The notes below the pieces were generated by a model. The model worked only from the letters and a program-made list of their open reading frames with translations. It did not search any database and was not told the origin of the DNA. From positions 434,001-498,000 of the forward strand of contig CAVZCC010000001.1 in the NCBI GenBank assembly GCA_963773765.1: a DNA stretch of 64,000 nt, written 5' to 3'. Shown piece by piece: positions 11,004 to 19,212 of the stretch; within the stretch, counting starts at the first letter, position 1; the number at the start of each line of letters is the position of its first letter. A program made the translations under genes and the position numbers. Source of the stretch: CAVZCC01 sp963773765. GTDB taxonomy: Bacteria > Actinomycetota > Acidimicrobiia > Acidimicrobiales > Microtrichaceae.

Positions 11004-11085
11004 GTCGTGCTCGTGACTGTCGTGCTTGTGACTGTCGTGCTCGTGACCGTCGTGCTCGTGACCGTCGTGCTCGTGACCGTCGTGC
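11004..11085. repeat. 15-bp tandem repeat between argR and argG
   Basis: Five consecutive units of GTCGTGCTCGTGACC, with C/T variation in the first two, at 11004-11078, plus a partial unit. It occupies most of the argR-argG gap. Being 15 bp long it also creates an open VLVTV-type frame on the plus strand that I regard as artefactual. It is a likely variable-number locus; it does not resemble an ARG box. Confidence 0.9.
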
Positions 11086-11094
11086 CGGGCCCGC

Positions 11095-11559
11095 TCAGGC
11101 CAGCCCGGCGAGGGACTCGAGGTGCCGGGCCACCTTGGCGCCGGCGCGCTCGGTGGCGATCACCAACAGCGTGTCATCTCCGGCGACCGTGCCGATCACC
11201 CGGTCGAGGCCGTTTCGATCGATGGCCGATGCCACCACGTGGGCGGACCCCGGCGGGGTGTGGAGCACCACCAGGTCCCCGGAGCGCTCCACCTCCACCA
11301 CCCAGTCCCCCAGGACGCGCCGCAGGTGGTCCTCCGGGGCGACCTGTTCCTTGGGGAGCTCCGGGATGGCGTAGGCGGTCTCGCCGCCGGGCACACGGAC
11401 CTTGATGGCGCCCAGCTCCTCCAGGTCCCGGGACACCGTGGCCTGGTTGACCGTGACGCCCTCTGCCGCCAGGAGCTCTGCCAACTGGGACTGGTTCGTC
11501 ACCCGGTGCTCCTCCAGCAGCCGGGCGATGCGGTGCTGGCGTTGCTGCTTGGTGGCCAT
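11095..11559 (-). CDS. argR: Arginine repressor
   Basis: Arginine-responsive hexameric regulator. The N-terminal winged helix includes RVTNQSQLAELLAAEGVTVNQATVSRDLEELGAIKVR (about residues 18-54); the C-terminal oligomerisation/arginine-binding domain ends with GTVAGDDTLLVIA. About 154 residues, normal. ATG 11559 shares one base with the argF stop (TGATG). Its probable operator is the ATGCA-N6-TGCAT palindrome before argC, so it would repress the whole operon including its own gene. Confidence 0.95.
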   Translation of the reverse strand: MATKQQRQHRIARLLEEHRVTNQSQLAELLAAEGVTVNQATVSRDLEELGAIKVRVPGGETAYAIPELPKEQVAPEDHLRRVLGDWVVEVERSGDLVVLHTPPGSAHVVASAIDRNGLDRVIGTVAGDDTLLVIATERAGAKVARHLESLAGLA

Positions 11560-12479
11560 CAGGACGCCCCCGCCGGTCCGTCGAGGAGCCACGTGAGCAG
11601 GCCGCGGGCGGTGTGCATCCGGTTGTGGGCCTGGGCCCAGATCCGGCTCGACGGCCCGTCGAGCACGTCATCGGTGGCCTCGTCGCCGCGGTGGGCGGGC
11701 AGGCAGTGCAGGAACACCGCGTCCGGCCCGGCCGCATCCATCAGCGCCGCGTCCACCCGCCAGCGGGCGAAGGCCTCCCGGCGGTGGCGCGCCTCCTCCT
11801 CCTGGCCCATCGAGTACCAGGCGTCGGTGTAGACCGCGTCCACTCCCCGGACCGCCTCGAGCGGATCCTCGAGGACCTGCACGTCCGCACCGGAGGCCCG
11901 GATGCGGTCCAGGGACCGCTCGTCGAAGCGGTAGCCGGGCGGGCTCGAGATGCGGAACCCGACCCCGGCCAGGCCGCAGCCGATCCCCAACGACCGGGCC
12001 ACGTTGTTGGCGTCCCCGACGTAGGCGACGGTACGGCCCGCCAGCGTTCCGAAGGCCTGGCGGAGGGTGAGCAGGTCGGCCAGGGTCTGCACGGGGTGGG
12101 CGTCGTCGGAGAGCAGGTTCACCACAGGAACCGACGCCGCGGCGGCCAGGCGCTCCACCTTGTGGTGCTCGAAGACGCGGGCGCCGATGACCGCGCCGTA
12201 GCCGGACAGGAGACGGGCCAGGTCCTCGGCCGACTCACGGGTGTCGATGCCGACCTCCTCGTTGCGCAGGGTCAGCGGGTGGCCGCCCAGCTGGAACACG
12301 GCCATCTCCATCGATGACCGGGTGCGGGCCGACGGCTTCTCGAACAGGAGCATGGCACCGAGCCCCTCGAGCACCCGGGGTGGGGCCGGGTCCTCGGAGC
12401 GGTCCAGGATCTCCGCCAGCTCGGATGCGTTCAGGTCGTCGACCTCGAGCAGATGGCGCACGGTGGGCGCGGCAGTCAT
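11559..12479 (-). CDS. argF: Ornithine carbamoyltransferase
   Basis: Forms citrulline from ornithine and carbamoyl phosphate. The carbamoyl-phosphate motif appears as EKPSARTRSSMEMA (near residue 50), followed by the HPVQTLADLLT segment and the ornithine loop FLHCLPAHRGDEAT near the C-terminus. About 306 residues. ATG 12479 overlaps the argD stop (ATGA). The product of carAB in the pyr cluster of this window would supply its carbamoyl phosphate. Confidence 0.96.
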   Translation of the reverse strand: MTAAPTVRHLLEVDDLNASELAEILDRSEDPAPPRVLEGLGAMLLFEKPSARTRSSMEMAVFQLGGHPLTLRNEEVGIDTRESAEDLARLLSGYGAVIGARVFEHHKVERLAAAASVPVVNLLSDDAHPVQTLADLLTLRQAFGTLAGRTVAYVGDANNVARSLGIGCGLAGVGFRISSPPGYRFDERSLDRIRASGADVQVLEDPLEAVRGVDAVYTDAWYSMGQEEEARHRREAFARWRVDAALMDAAGPDAVFLHCLPAHRGDEATDDVLDGPSSRIWAQAHNRMHTARGLLTWLLDGPAGAS

Positions 12480-13714
12480 GACGGGTTGCCCTCCTCGGAG
12501 GCCAGTGCCACCGCGGTGATGGCGTCGCTGATGGCGGCGATGCCGCGGTCGATCTCGTCGTCGGTGATCAGCAGGCTGGGAGCAAGGCGCAACGCACTGG
12601 GCGTGACGGCGTTGACGACGACGCCGTCGGCCAGGAGGCGGGCCGCCACGGCCCGGGCGTCCACGTCCAGTTCCACCGCCAGGAGCAGGCCGAGTCCCCG
12701 CATGGCGACCACACCGGGCACGGCCAGGAGCCCGTGTGCGAACCGGCCCCCGGACCGGGTGGCACGGGCCGGCACGTCCTCCGCCTCCATGACCGCCAGC
12801 ACGGCCCGGGCTGCGGCGGTGGCCAGGGGCTGGCCGCCGTAGGTGGTGGCGTGGTCGCCGGGCTCGAAGGCGGCGGCGACGTCGGCACGGGCCCAGCACG
12901 CACCGATCGGGACGCCGTTGCCCAGCGCCTTGGCCATGGTGACCACGTCGGGCACCACGTCGAAGTGCTGGTGGGCGAACCACCGCCCACACCGGCCGAG
13001 GCCGGTCTGGACCTCGTCCACCATGAACAGCACACCGCGTTCGTCGCACAACCGGCGCACACCCTGGAAGTAGGCGGCCGTGGCCGGGTTGACCCCACCC
13101 TCGCCCTGGACCGGTTCGAGCAGGACGGCGGCCACGGTCTGGTCCAGTGCGGACGCGAGCGCGTCGAGGTCGTCCCAGGCCACGTGGCGGAAGCCCTCGG
13201 GCAGGGGCTGGAAGGCCTCGTGCTTGGCCGGCTGCCCGGTGGCGTGGAGGGTGGCCAGGGTGCGGCCGTGGAAGCTGCCGTAGGCCGACACCACGTTGAA
13301 ACGGCCGGCGGGCGCCCCGGCCCACTTGCGGGCCAGCTTGATGGCGCACTCGTTGGCCTCTGCGCCCGAGTTGGCGAAGAACACCTGGCCCCCGCCCCCC
13401 AGGAGCCGGTCCAGGGTGGTGGCGACGGGGCCGTTGTGCTCGGTGCCGAACAGGTTGGACACGTGCAGCAGCGTGCGCGACTGCGCGCACAGTGCGTCGG
13501 CCACGGCCGGATGGGAGTGGCCGAGGGACGTCACGGCCAGCCCGGAGAGCAGGTCCAGGTAGCGGGTGCCGGTCCGGTCCCACAACCAGGAGCCCTCCCC
13601 CCGCACGAACTGGACCGACGGCGGTCCGTAGGTCCCCATGATCGGGCACCGGTCCAGGTCCTCGGCGGCGCCCATGGCCGTGGCGTGGGCGCGCCCGACG
13701 TCGGGGGCGCTCAC
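12476..13714 (-). CDS. argD: Acetylornithine aminotransferase
   Basis: PLP-dependent class III aminotransferase of about 412 residues. FANSGAEANECAIKLARKW binds PLP phosphate, LLEPVQGEGG and FMVDEVQTGLGRCG are family blocks, and the Schiff-base Lys lies in VTMAKALGNGVPIGA. The GTG start at 13714 overlaps the argB stop (GTGA). The open frame runs on far upstream into argB but that part is a shadow. Confidence 0.96.
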   Translation of the reverse strand: MSAPDVGRAHATAMGAAEDLDRCPIMGTYGPPSVQFVRGEGSWLWDRTGTRYLDLLSGLAVTSLGHSHPAVADALCAQSRTLLHVSNLFGTEHNGPVATTLDRLLGGGGQVFFANSGAEANECAIKLARKWAGAPAGRFNVVSAYGSFHGRTLATLHATGQPAKHEAFQPLPEGFRHVAWDDLDALASALDQTVAAVLLEPVQGEGGVNPATAAYFQGVRRLCDERGVLFMVDEVQTGLGRCGRWFAHQHFDVVPDVVTMAKALGNGVPIGACWARADVAAAFEPGDHATTYGGQPLATAAARAVLAVMEAEDVPARATRSGGRFAHGLLAVPGVVAMRGLGLLLAVELDVDARAVAARLLADGVVVNAVTPSALRLAPSLLITDDEIDRGIAAISDAITAVALASEEGNPS

Positions 13715-14646
13715 GGCTGGTCCCCGTCCCGGACCTCGGGAGGTGCGTCGGGCGCCTCCGGCGAGCCGGCCACCATGGTCCCGACGCCCTCGTCGGTGAA
13801 GAGCTCCAGCAGCAGCACGTGGGGGCGGCGCCCGTCGATCAGGTGGACCGACCCGACGCCGTGCTCGATGGCCCGCACGCAGCCCGACATCTTGGGGACC
13901 ATCCCGCCCGAGATGGTGCCGTTGCCGATGAGCCGTGCCACCTCGTCCGGCTCCACCCGCGGCACCAGGCTGGAGGGGTCGTCCACGTCGGCCAGCAGTC
14001 CGGGCACGTCGGTCAGGAAGATGAGCTTCTCCGCGCCGAGCTCCTCGGCCACCGCGGTGGCGGCGTCGTCCGCGTTGATGTTGTACGTCTGGCCCGCGCC
14101 GTCCACGCCGATCGTGGCGATGACGGGGATGAGGTCCATCGACAGGGTGCGCCGGATGAGCTCCGGGTTCACCTTGGTCACCGCACCCACGAACCCCAGC
14201 TCCGGGTCGTGCGCAGCGGCCTCCAGCATCTGGGCGTCGGTCCCGGCCAGCCCCAGCGCGACCGGCCCGAAGGCGTTCAGCGCCGTGACGATGTCCGCGT
14301 TGACCTTGCCCATCAGGACCATCTGGGCCACCTCGAGGGTCTCGGCGTCGGTCACCCGCCGTCCACCCACGAACTCCGACTCCTTGCCCATGCGGGCCAG
14401 CCACTCGCCGATCTGGGGGCCGCCGCCGTGGACCACGACGGGACGCATCCCGACCCGGTGCATCAGGACCACGTCCTTGGCGAAGTCGGCGAAGAGGTCC
14501 GGGTGGGTCATCGCGTTGCCGCCGAACTTCACCACCACCACCGAGCCGCGGAAGCGCTCGATGTACGGGAGGGCCTGGAGGAGCACGTCGACCGCGACCG
14601 CCGGGTCCCGGTCGGTGTCCATGGGCGGGGACCCCGGAGCACTCAC
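13711..14646 (-). CDS. argB: Acetylglutamate kinase
   Basis: Phosphorylates N-acetylglutamate, the usual feedback-controlled step. Shows VVVKFGGNAM with the phosphate-binding Lys, VVVHGGGPQIG, the YNINADDAATAVAEELGAEKLIFLTDVPGL block and GTISGGMVPK. About 311 residues from GTG 14646, which overlaps the argC stop as GTGA; an internal ATG eleven codons later is the alternative. It follows argC directly, where argJ would be expected. Confidence 0.95.
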   Translation of the reverse strand: MSAPGSPPMDTDRDPAVAVDVLLQALPYIERFRGSVVVVKFGGNAMTHPDLFADFAKDVVLMHRVGMRPVVVHGGGPQIGEWLARMGKESEFVGGRRVTDAETLEVAQMVLMGKVNADIVTALNAFGPVALGLAGTDAQMLEAAAHDPELGFVGAVTKVNPELIRRTLSMDLIPVIATIGVDGAGQTYNINADDAATAVAEELGAEKLIFLTDVPGLLADVDDPSSLVPRVEPDEVARLIGNGTISGGMVPKMSGCVRAIEHGVGSVHLIDGRRPHVLLLELFTDEGVGTMVAGSPEAPDAPPEVRDGDQP

Positions 14647-15677
14647 GGCGTGGTCCCCACGAGTGACAACCCCGCCGTCTCGGGCAGGCCGAGGGCGAGG
14701 TTCATGCACTGCACCGCCTGCCCCGACGCGCCCTTGCACAGGTTGTCGATGGCACCGATGGCCAGGACGGTGTCCGTCCTGGCGTCGTAGCGGGCGGTGA
14801 GGTGCGCCGTGTTGGACCCGAGGGTGGCCTTGGTGGAGGGTGACCGCTCGGACACCACGACGAAGGGCTCGTCCTCGTAGAACTCCGCCTGGGCCGCGAG
14901 CACCGCCTCCGTGCTGAGGCCGGGCCGGGCCGGCCTGGCGTAGCAGGTGGCCAGGATGCCCCGGCTCATGGGCACCAGGTGTGGGGTGAACAGCACGGAG
15001 GCACCGAGGTTCATCTCCATCTCCGCGGTGTGGCGGTGGTCGAGGAGCCCGTAGGCGGTCACGTCCGAGTCGACGGCGCAGAACGTGGTGGTGGGCTTGG
15101 GGGGCCGGCCCGCACCGGACACGCCGGACACGGCGTCGACGATGATGCCGCTCCGCTCCACCAGCCCGGCCCGCACCAGCGGGGCCAGGGCGAGGGTGGC
15201 CGCGGTCGGGTAGCAGCCGGGGACCGCCACCGCTCCTGCGCCGACGATGGCGTCGCGGTGCAGCTCGGGAAGCCCGTACGCGAACCGGCCCAGCAGGTCG
15301 GGTCTGGTGTGCTCGTCGCCGTACCACCGCCGGTAGGTGGCGGCGTCGGGCAGGCGGAAGTCGGCCCCGAGGTCCACGACCGCCCCCACCCGGCCCAGGA
15401 GGTCGCCGACGATGGCCTGGCTGGCCCCGTGCGGGAGGCCGAGGAACACACCGTCCACCGGGCCCGCTCCCCCGGCGGTCAGCAGCGCCGGGTCCCAGGG
15501 CTGGAAGACCAGCTCCGGGTACGCCGCGGCCAGGCCCGGGTACAGCGCTGCCACCGGGCTCCCGGCCTGGGAGTCACCGGTGGCGAAGCGGACCTCCAGT
15601 TCCGGGTGGGACGCGCAGATCCGCAACAGCTCCGCTCCGGTGTAGCCCGATGCCCCGATGATGCCCACGGCGACCAT
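14643..15677 (-). CDS. argC: N-acetyl-gamma-glutamyl-phosphate reductase
   Basis: NADPH-dependent reduction of N-acetylglutamyl phosphate. The N-terminus GIIGASGYTGAELLR is the dinucleotide fold, the catalytic Cys lies in VPGCYPTAATLAL, and the C-terminus CKGASGQAVQCMNLALGLPETAGL is complete. About 344 residues. There is no Shine-Dalgarno sequence before ATG 15677; a TACGAT -10 lies eight bases upstream, so the operon mRNA is probably leaderless. First gene of the arg operon, downstream of the ArgR box. Confidence 0.96.
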   Translation of the reverse strand: MVAVGIIGASGYTGAELLRICASHPELEVRFATGDSQAGSPVAALYPGLAAAYPELVFQPWDPALLTAGGAGPVDGVFLGLPHGASQAIVGDLLGRVGAVVDLGADFRLPDAATYRRWYGDEHTRPDLLGRFAYGLPELHRDAIVGAGAVAVPGCYPTAATLALAPLVRAGLVERSGIIVDAVSGVSGAGRPPKPTTTFCAVDSDVTAYGLLDHRHTAEMEMNLGASVLFTPHLVPMSRGILATCYARPARPGLSTEAVLAAQAEFYEDEPFVVVSERSPSTKATLGSNTAHLTARYDARTDTVLAIGAIDNLCKGASGQAVQCMNLALGLPETAGLSLVGTTP

Positions 15678-15685
15678 GGAGGGTC

Positions 15686-15717
15686 ATCGTAGCGCAACTT
15701 CATGCACGATGCTGCAT
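15686..15717 (-). promoter_or_regulatory. argC promoter (-10 TACGAT) and ArgR operator (ARG box)
   Basis: The palindrome ATGCA-N6-TGCAT at 15702-15717 matches the TGCAT-type half-sites of actinobacterial ARG boxes. It covers the -35 position of a promoter whose -10 (TACGAT, 15686-15691) lies eight bases before the argC ATG. Binding of ArgR would block polymerase. The site is in the 50-bp gap between pheT and argC. Confidence 0.7.
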
Positions 15718-15727
15718 AGCTTTGCGA

Positions 15728-18121
15728 TCAGCCCCGCAGGGAGGCGGCATGGGTGGACTGGACCTCGTCGATGACGGCCTGGCGGACCCGGGCGACCTCG
15801 GCATCGGTCAGCGTGCGGTCGGCGGCCTGGAACCGGAGCCGGTAGGCCAGGCTGCGCCGCCCCTCCCCGAGCTGGTCGGAGCGGAACACGTCGAACAGGT
15901 CCACCCTGCGCAACAGGTCGCCGCCGGCGGCGTGGATCGTGCTGCGCACCGCGGCGGCCGGGGTGACCTCGTCCACCACGAAGGCGAGGTCGATGTCGGT
16001 GGAGGGGAACCGGCTGACGGGGCGGGCCGTGGCAACGGGGACCGGCAGGTCCAACAGGGTGCTGAGATCCAGCTGGAGCCACCCCACCCGCTCCTCGATC
16101 CCCAGGTCCTCCAGCACCCCGGGGTCCACCTCCCCCACCTGGCCCACCTCGGCGCCGGCCACCTCCACCACCGCTCCCCGACCGGGGTGCAGTCCCGCCA
16201 GCTCCTCCGGACGGAGCACCAGGGGCGCAGCGCCGATGGCGCCGAGCACCACCTCGAGCAGCTCCACCGCCACGGGCGCCATCGCGCCCGCCAGGGCGAC
16301 CCCGAGGTGCTCGCGCTCGCCGTCCAGCACCCGGCCGAGCAGTTCCGAGGCCCCGGTGTCCACCACCACCCCGCGATCACCCAGGCCGAACACCCGCCCG
16401 ATCTCCGACAGCCACACCCCGGTGCGCCGGTGGTTGGCGTTGTACGCCACCGCCCCGAGGAGGCCCGGGAGCAGCGAGGTGCGCAGGACGGACTCCTCGG
16501 CCGCGAGCGGGTTGGCCAGGACCAGCCCGTCGGCCGGCAGGCCGCAGCGCTCCAGGTCCCCCGGTGCCAGGAAGGGCATGGGCATGGCCTCGCTCACGCC
16601 GAATCCCAGCAACGCCCGACGCACGGCCCGCCGCGCCCGCTGGTGCGCCGACAGGGCCCCGGGGTGCGAGGACACGGGGACGGTGCGCTCGATGCGGGAG
16701 TAGCCGTACATGCGGGCCACCTCCTCGATCACGTCCACCTCGATCGAGGAGTCGCCCCGCCAAGACGGCACGGTCACCTCCAGGTCCGCACCGGACTCCG
16801 CCGAGGTGAAGCCGATGGGCTCCAGCAGGTCGCGCATCTGGGACGGGTCCAGCGAGGTGCCCAGCAGGGCGTTCACCCGGTCCGGGCGGACGGTGATGGT
16901 CTCCCGGGCCGGCAGGTGGCCGGCGACGTCCACCTCGCCGGGGTGCAGCCTGGCCCCACCCACCTGGCCCAGGAGCTGGGCGAAACGACGCGCTGCGAGT
17001 GGCGGCAGCTCCGGATCCGTGCCCCGCTTGAAGCGCAGCGACGCCTCCGAGTGCAGGTTGAGGCGGGCCGCGGTGCCGGCGATGGTGAGCGGGTCCCACC
17101 ACGCCAGCTCCACCAGGACGTCGGTGGTGGTGTCGGAGATCTCCGTCGACGCCCCGCCCATCACCCCGGCCAGGCCGATGGCCTGGTCCGCCCCGTCGGT
17201 GATCACGCCGTCGGCCGCGGTCAGCGTGCGGAGCACGCCGTCGAGGGTGACCACGGTCTCGCCGTCGCGGGCCATGCGCACCCCCAGGACGCCGTCCGGC
17301 ACCTTGGCCAGGTCGTAGGTGTGGTTGGGCTGGCCCAGCTCCAGCATCACGTAGTTGGACACGTCGACCACGTTGTTGATGGGCCGCATGCCGGCGGCCA
17401 GCAGGCGTTGGGCCAGCCAGCGCGGTGACGGTCCCAGCTCCACGCCGGACAGGACCCGCACCACGAAGCGACCGCACAGGTCCGGTGCCAGGATCCGGGC
17501 CGAGGTGATGGTCGCGGCCTCGGCGCCCTCCTCGGCCACGTCGGGCCCGGGAATGGCGAACGGCACGCCCTGGCGGGCGGCCAGGTCCCGGGCCACCCCG
17601 GCCACGCTCAGGGCGTCCGGCCGGTTGGGCAGGACGTCGAGGTCGTAGACGACGTCGACGTCCAGGCCCAGGGCCTGGGTGACGGGTGCGCCCAGCTCCA
17701 GGTCGTCCGGGAGGACCAGGATGCCGCCGTGGTCGTCGCCCAGCTGCAGCTCCTGGGCCGAGCAGAGCATGCCGTTGCTCATCTGGCCACGCATCCGGCG
17801 GGCGGCGATCTCCATCCCGTTGGGCATGGTGGTGCCCACGGTGGCCAGGGGCACCAGGTCACCGGCGGCCATGTTGAACGCCCCGCACACGACCTGCAAC
17901 ACGTTGCCGTCACCCCGGTCGACGTCGACCAGCTGGATCTTGTCCGCGTCCGGGTGGGGGCGGACATCGAGGACGCGGGCCACGACCACGCCGTCCAGGC
18001 CCTCGCCGACGGTGAACTGCTCCTCCACGGCCAGGCCGAGGTCCGACAGTTGGTCGGCGATCGCGGCGGGGTCGCCCTGGATCGGCGCGAACTCCCGCAG
18101 CCAGGACAGGGTCACTCTCAT
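15728..18121 (-). CDS. pheT: Phenylalanyl-tRNA synthetase, beta subunit
   Basis: Forms the alpha2-beta2 PheRS with PheS. Domains in order: N-terminal tRNA-binding EMAP-like domain (VVVARVLDVRPHPDADKIQLVDVD), B3/B4 editing region (ARDLAARQGVPF, RPINNVVDVSNYVMLELGQPNHTYDLAK), B5 region (VRPDRVNALLGTSL), the catalytic-like core (EEVARMYGYSRI, RTSLLPGLLGAVAYN), and the C-terminal FDX-ACB domain (SRFPSTDIDLAFVVDE). About 797 residues, normal. ATG 18121 shares one base with the pheS stop. The upstream extension of the open frame is a shadow of pheS. Confidence 0.97.
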   Translation of the reverse strand: MRVTLSWLREFAPIQGDPAAIADQLSDLGLAVEEQFTVGEGLDGVVVARVLDVRPHPDADKIQLVDVDRGDGNVLQVVCGAFNMAAGDLVPLATVGTTMPNGMEIAARRMRGQMSNGMLCSAQELQLGDDHGGILVLPDDLELGAPVTQALGLDVDVVYDLDVLPNRPDALSVAGVARDLAARQGVPFAIPGPDVAEEGAEAATITSARILAPDLCGRFVVRVLSGVELGPSPRWLAQRLLAAGMRPINNVVDVSNYVMLELGQPNHTYDLAKVPDGVLGVRMARDGETVVTLDGVLRTLTAADGVITDGADQAIGLAGVMGGASTEISDTTTDVLVELAWWDPLTIAGTAARLNLHSEASLRFKRGTDPELPPLAARRFAQLLGQVGGARLHPGEVDVAGHLPARETITVRPDRVNALLGTSLDPSQMRDLLEPIGFTSAESGADLEVTVPSWRGDSSIEVDVIEEVARMYGYSRIERTVPVSSHPGALSAHQRARRAVRRALLGFGVSEAMPMPFLAPGDLERCGLPADGLVLANPLAAEESVLRTSLLPGLLGAVAYNANHRRTGVWLSEIGRVFGLGDRGVVVDTGASELLGRVLDGEREHLGVALAGAMAPVAVELLEVVLGAIGAAPLVLRPEELAGLHPGRGAVVEVAGAEVGQVGEVDPGVLEDLGIEERVGWLQLDLSTLLDLPVPVATARPVSRFPSTDIDLAFVVDEVTPAAAVRSTIHAAGGDLLRRVDLFDVFRSDQLGEGRRSLAYRLRFQAADRTLTDAEVARVRQAVIDEVQSTHAASLRG

Positions 18122-19212
18122 CAGAACTGCTCCAGGAAGCGCATGTCGTTGGTGACGAAGTCCCGCAGGTCCTCCACGTGGTGGAGGATCTTGGCCAGGC
18201 GGTCGATGCCGAACCCGAAGGCGAAGCCCGACCACTCCTCGGGATCCAGCCCGCCCGCCCGCAGCACGTTGGGGTGGACCATGCCGCAGCCCCCGACCTC
18301 CAACCACGACCCGTCGGGCTGGGAGATGTCCACCTCCGCCGACGGCTCGGTGAACGGGAAGTAGGACGGACGCAGCCGGCTGGTCATCTCCCGGCCGAAG
18401 TAGGCCTTGGTGAAGGTCTCGATGGTCCCGGCCAGGTCGCCCATGGTGACCCCGCGGTCGACGACGAGCATCTCCACCTGGTGGAACACCGGCAGGTGCG
18501 TGGCGTCCGCCGTGTCCTGGCGGTACACCCGGCCCGGGCACACCACGTGGATGGGCGGCCCGGTGCGCTCACGCACGCGGCGCAGCATGGTGCGCATCTG
18601 CACCGGCGAGGTGTGCGTCCGCAGCAGCAGTTGGTCGGGCCCGATGCCGGGCAGCGCCGACGCGTCCAGGTACAGCGTGTCCCACAGGGAGCGGGCGGGG
18701 TGGGAGGGAGGCAGGTTGAGGGCCTCGAAGTTGAACCAGTCGGTCTCCACCTCCGGACCGGCCTCCACCGTGAAGCCCATCCCCACGAAGACGTCCTCCA
18801 GCCGCTCCCACGTCTGCGTGATGAGGTGGGCGTGGCCCACGCGTGAGGCGGCGTCCCGGCCCAGGTACTCGGTCAGGTCCAGTCGCTCCCCGGCCAGCCG
18901 GGCCCTCCGCTCGGCTGCGACCAACTGGGCCCGCCGGGCCTCCGAGGCAGCCTCCAGGCCGGTGCGGGCCTGGTTCAGGGCCGCCCCCAGCGCCTTGCGC
19001 TGCTCGTGGTCCAGGTCGCGCATGCCGGCCTTCAGCGCCGACAACCGGGACTTCTTGCCCAGGACCTCGGCGTCGAGGGCCCGCAGGTGGTCCAGGTCCG
19101 TGGCCGCGGCGAGGGCGCGCGCGCCCTCCTCGGCGATCGCCGCGGCCTCCTGGCTGAGTGTCTCCACGTTCTGTCCCACGCTCGGTCCTGGTCCTCCGGT
19201 CGAGTCGGTCAT
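18121..19212 (-). CDS. pheS: Phenylalanyl-tRNA synthetase, alpha subunit
   Basis: Class II catalytic subunit of 363 residues. An N-terminal coiled coil is followed by motif 1 (TWERLEDVFVGMGFTVEAGPEVETDWFNFEALNLPPSHPAR), motif 2 (VCPGRVYRQDTADATHLPVFHQVEML) and motif 3 (GFGIDRLAKILHHVEDLRDF). ATG 19212 overlaps the upstream methyltransferase stop by four bases. The order infC-rpmI-rplT-methyltransferase-pheS-pheT is common in actinobacteria. Confidence 0.97.
   Translation of the reverse strand: MTDSTGGPGPSVGQNVETLSQEAAAIAEEGARALAAATDLDHLRALDAEVLGKKSRLSALKAGMRDLDHEQRKALGAALNQARTGLEAASEARRAQLVAAERRARLAGERLDLTEYLGRDAASRVGHAHLITQTWERLEDVFVGMGFTVEAGPEVETDWFNFEALNLPPSHPARSLWDTLYLDASALPGIGPDQLLLRTHTSPVQMRTMLRRVRERTGPPIHVVCPGRVYRQDTADATHLPVFHQVEMLVVDRGVTMGDLAGTIETFTKAYFGREMTSRLRPSYFPFTEPSAEVDISQPDGSWLEVGGCGMVHPNVLRAGGLDPEEWSGFAFGFGIDRLAKILHHVEDLRDFVTNDMRFLEQF

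Noticed and set aside
11007..11405. Plus-strand frame starting with VLVTV repeats
   Set aside because: Generated by the 15-bp DNA repeat and antisense to argR; no start signals.
12734..14800. 688-codon plus-strand frame
   Set aside because: Antisense shadow of argD and argB; composition is Gly/Val/His-rich with no family motif.
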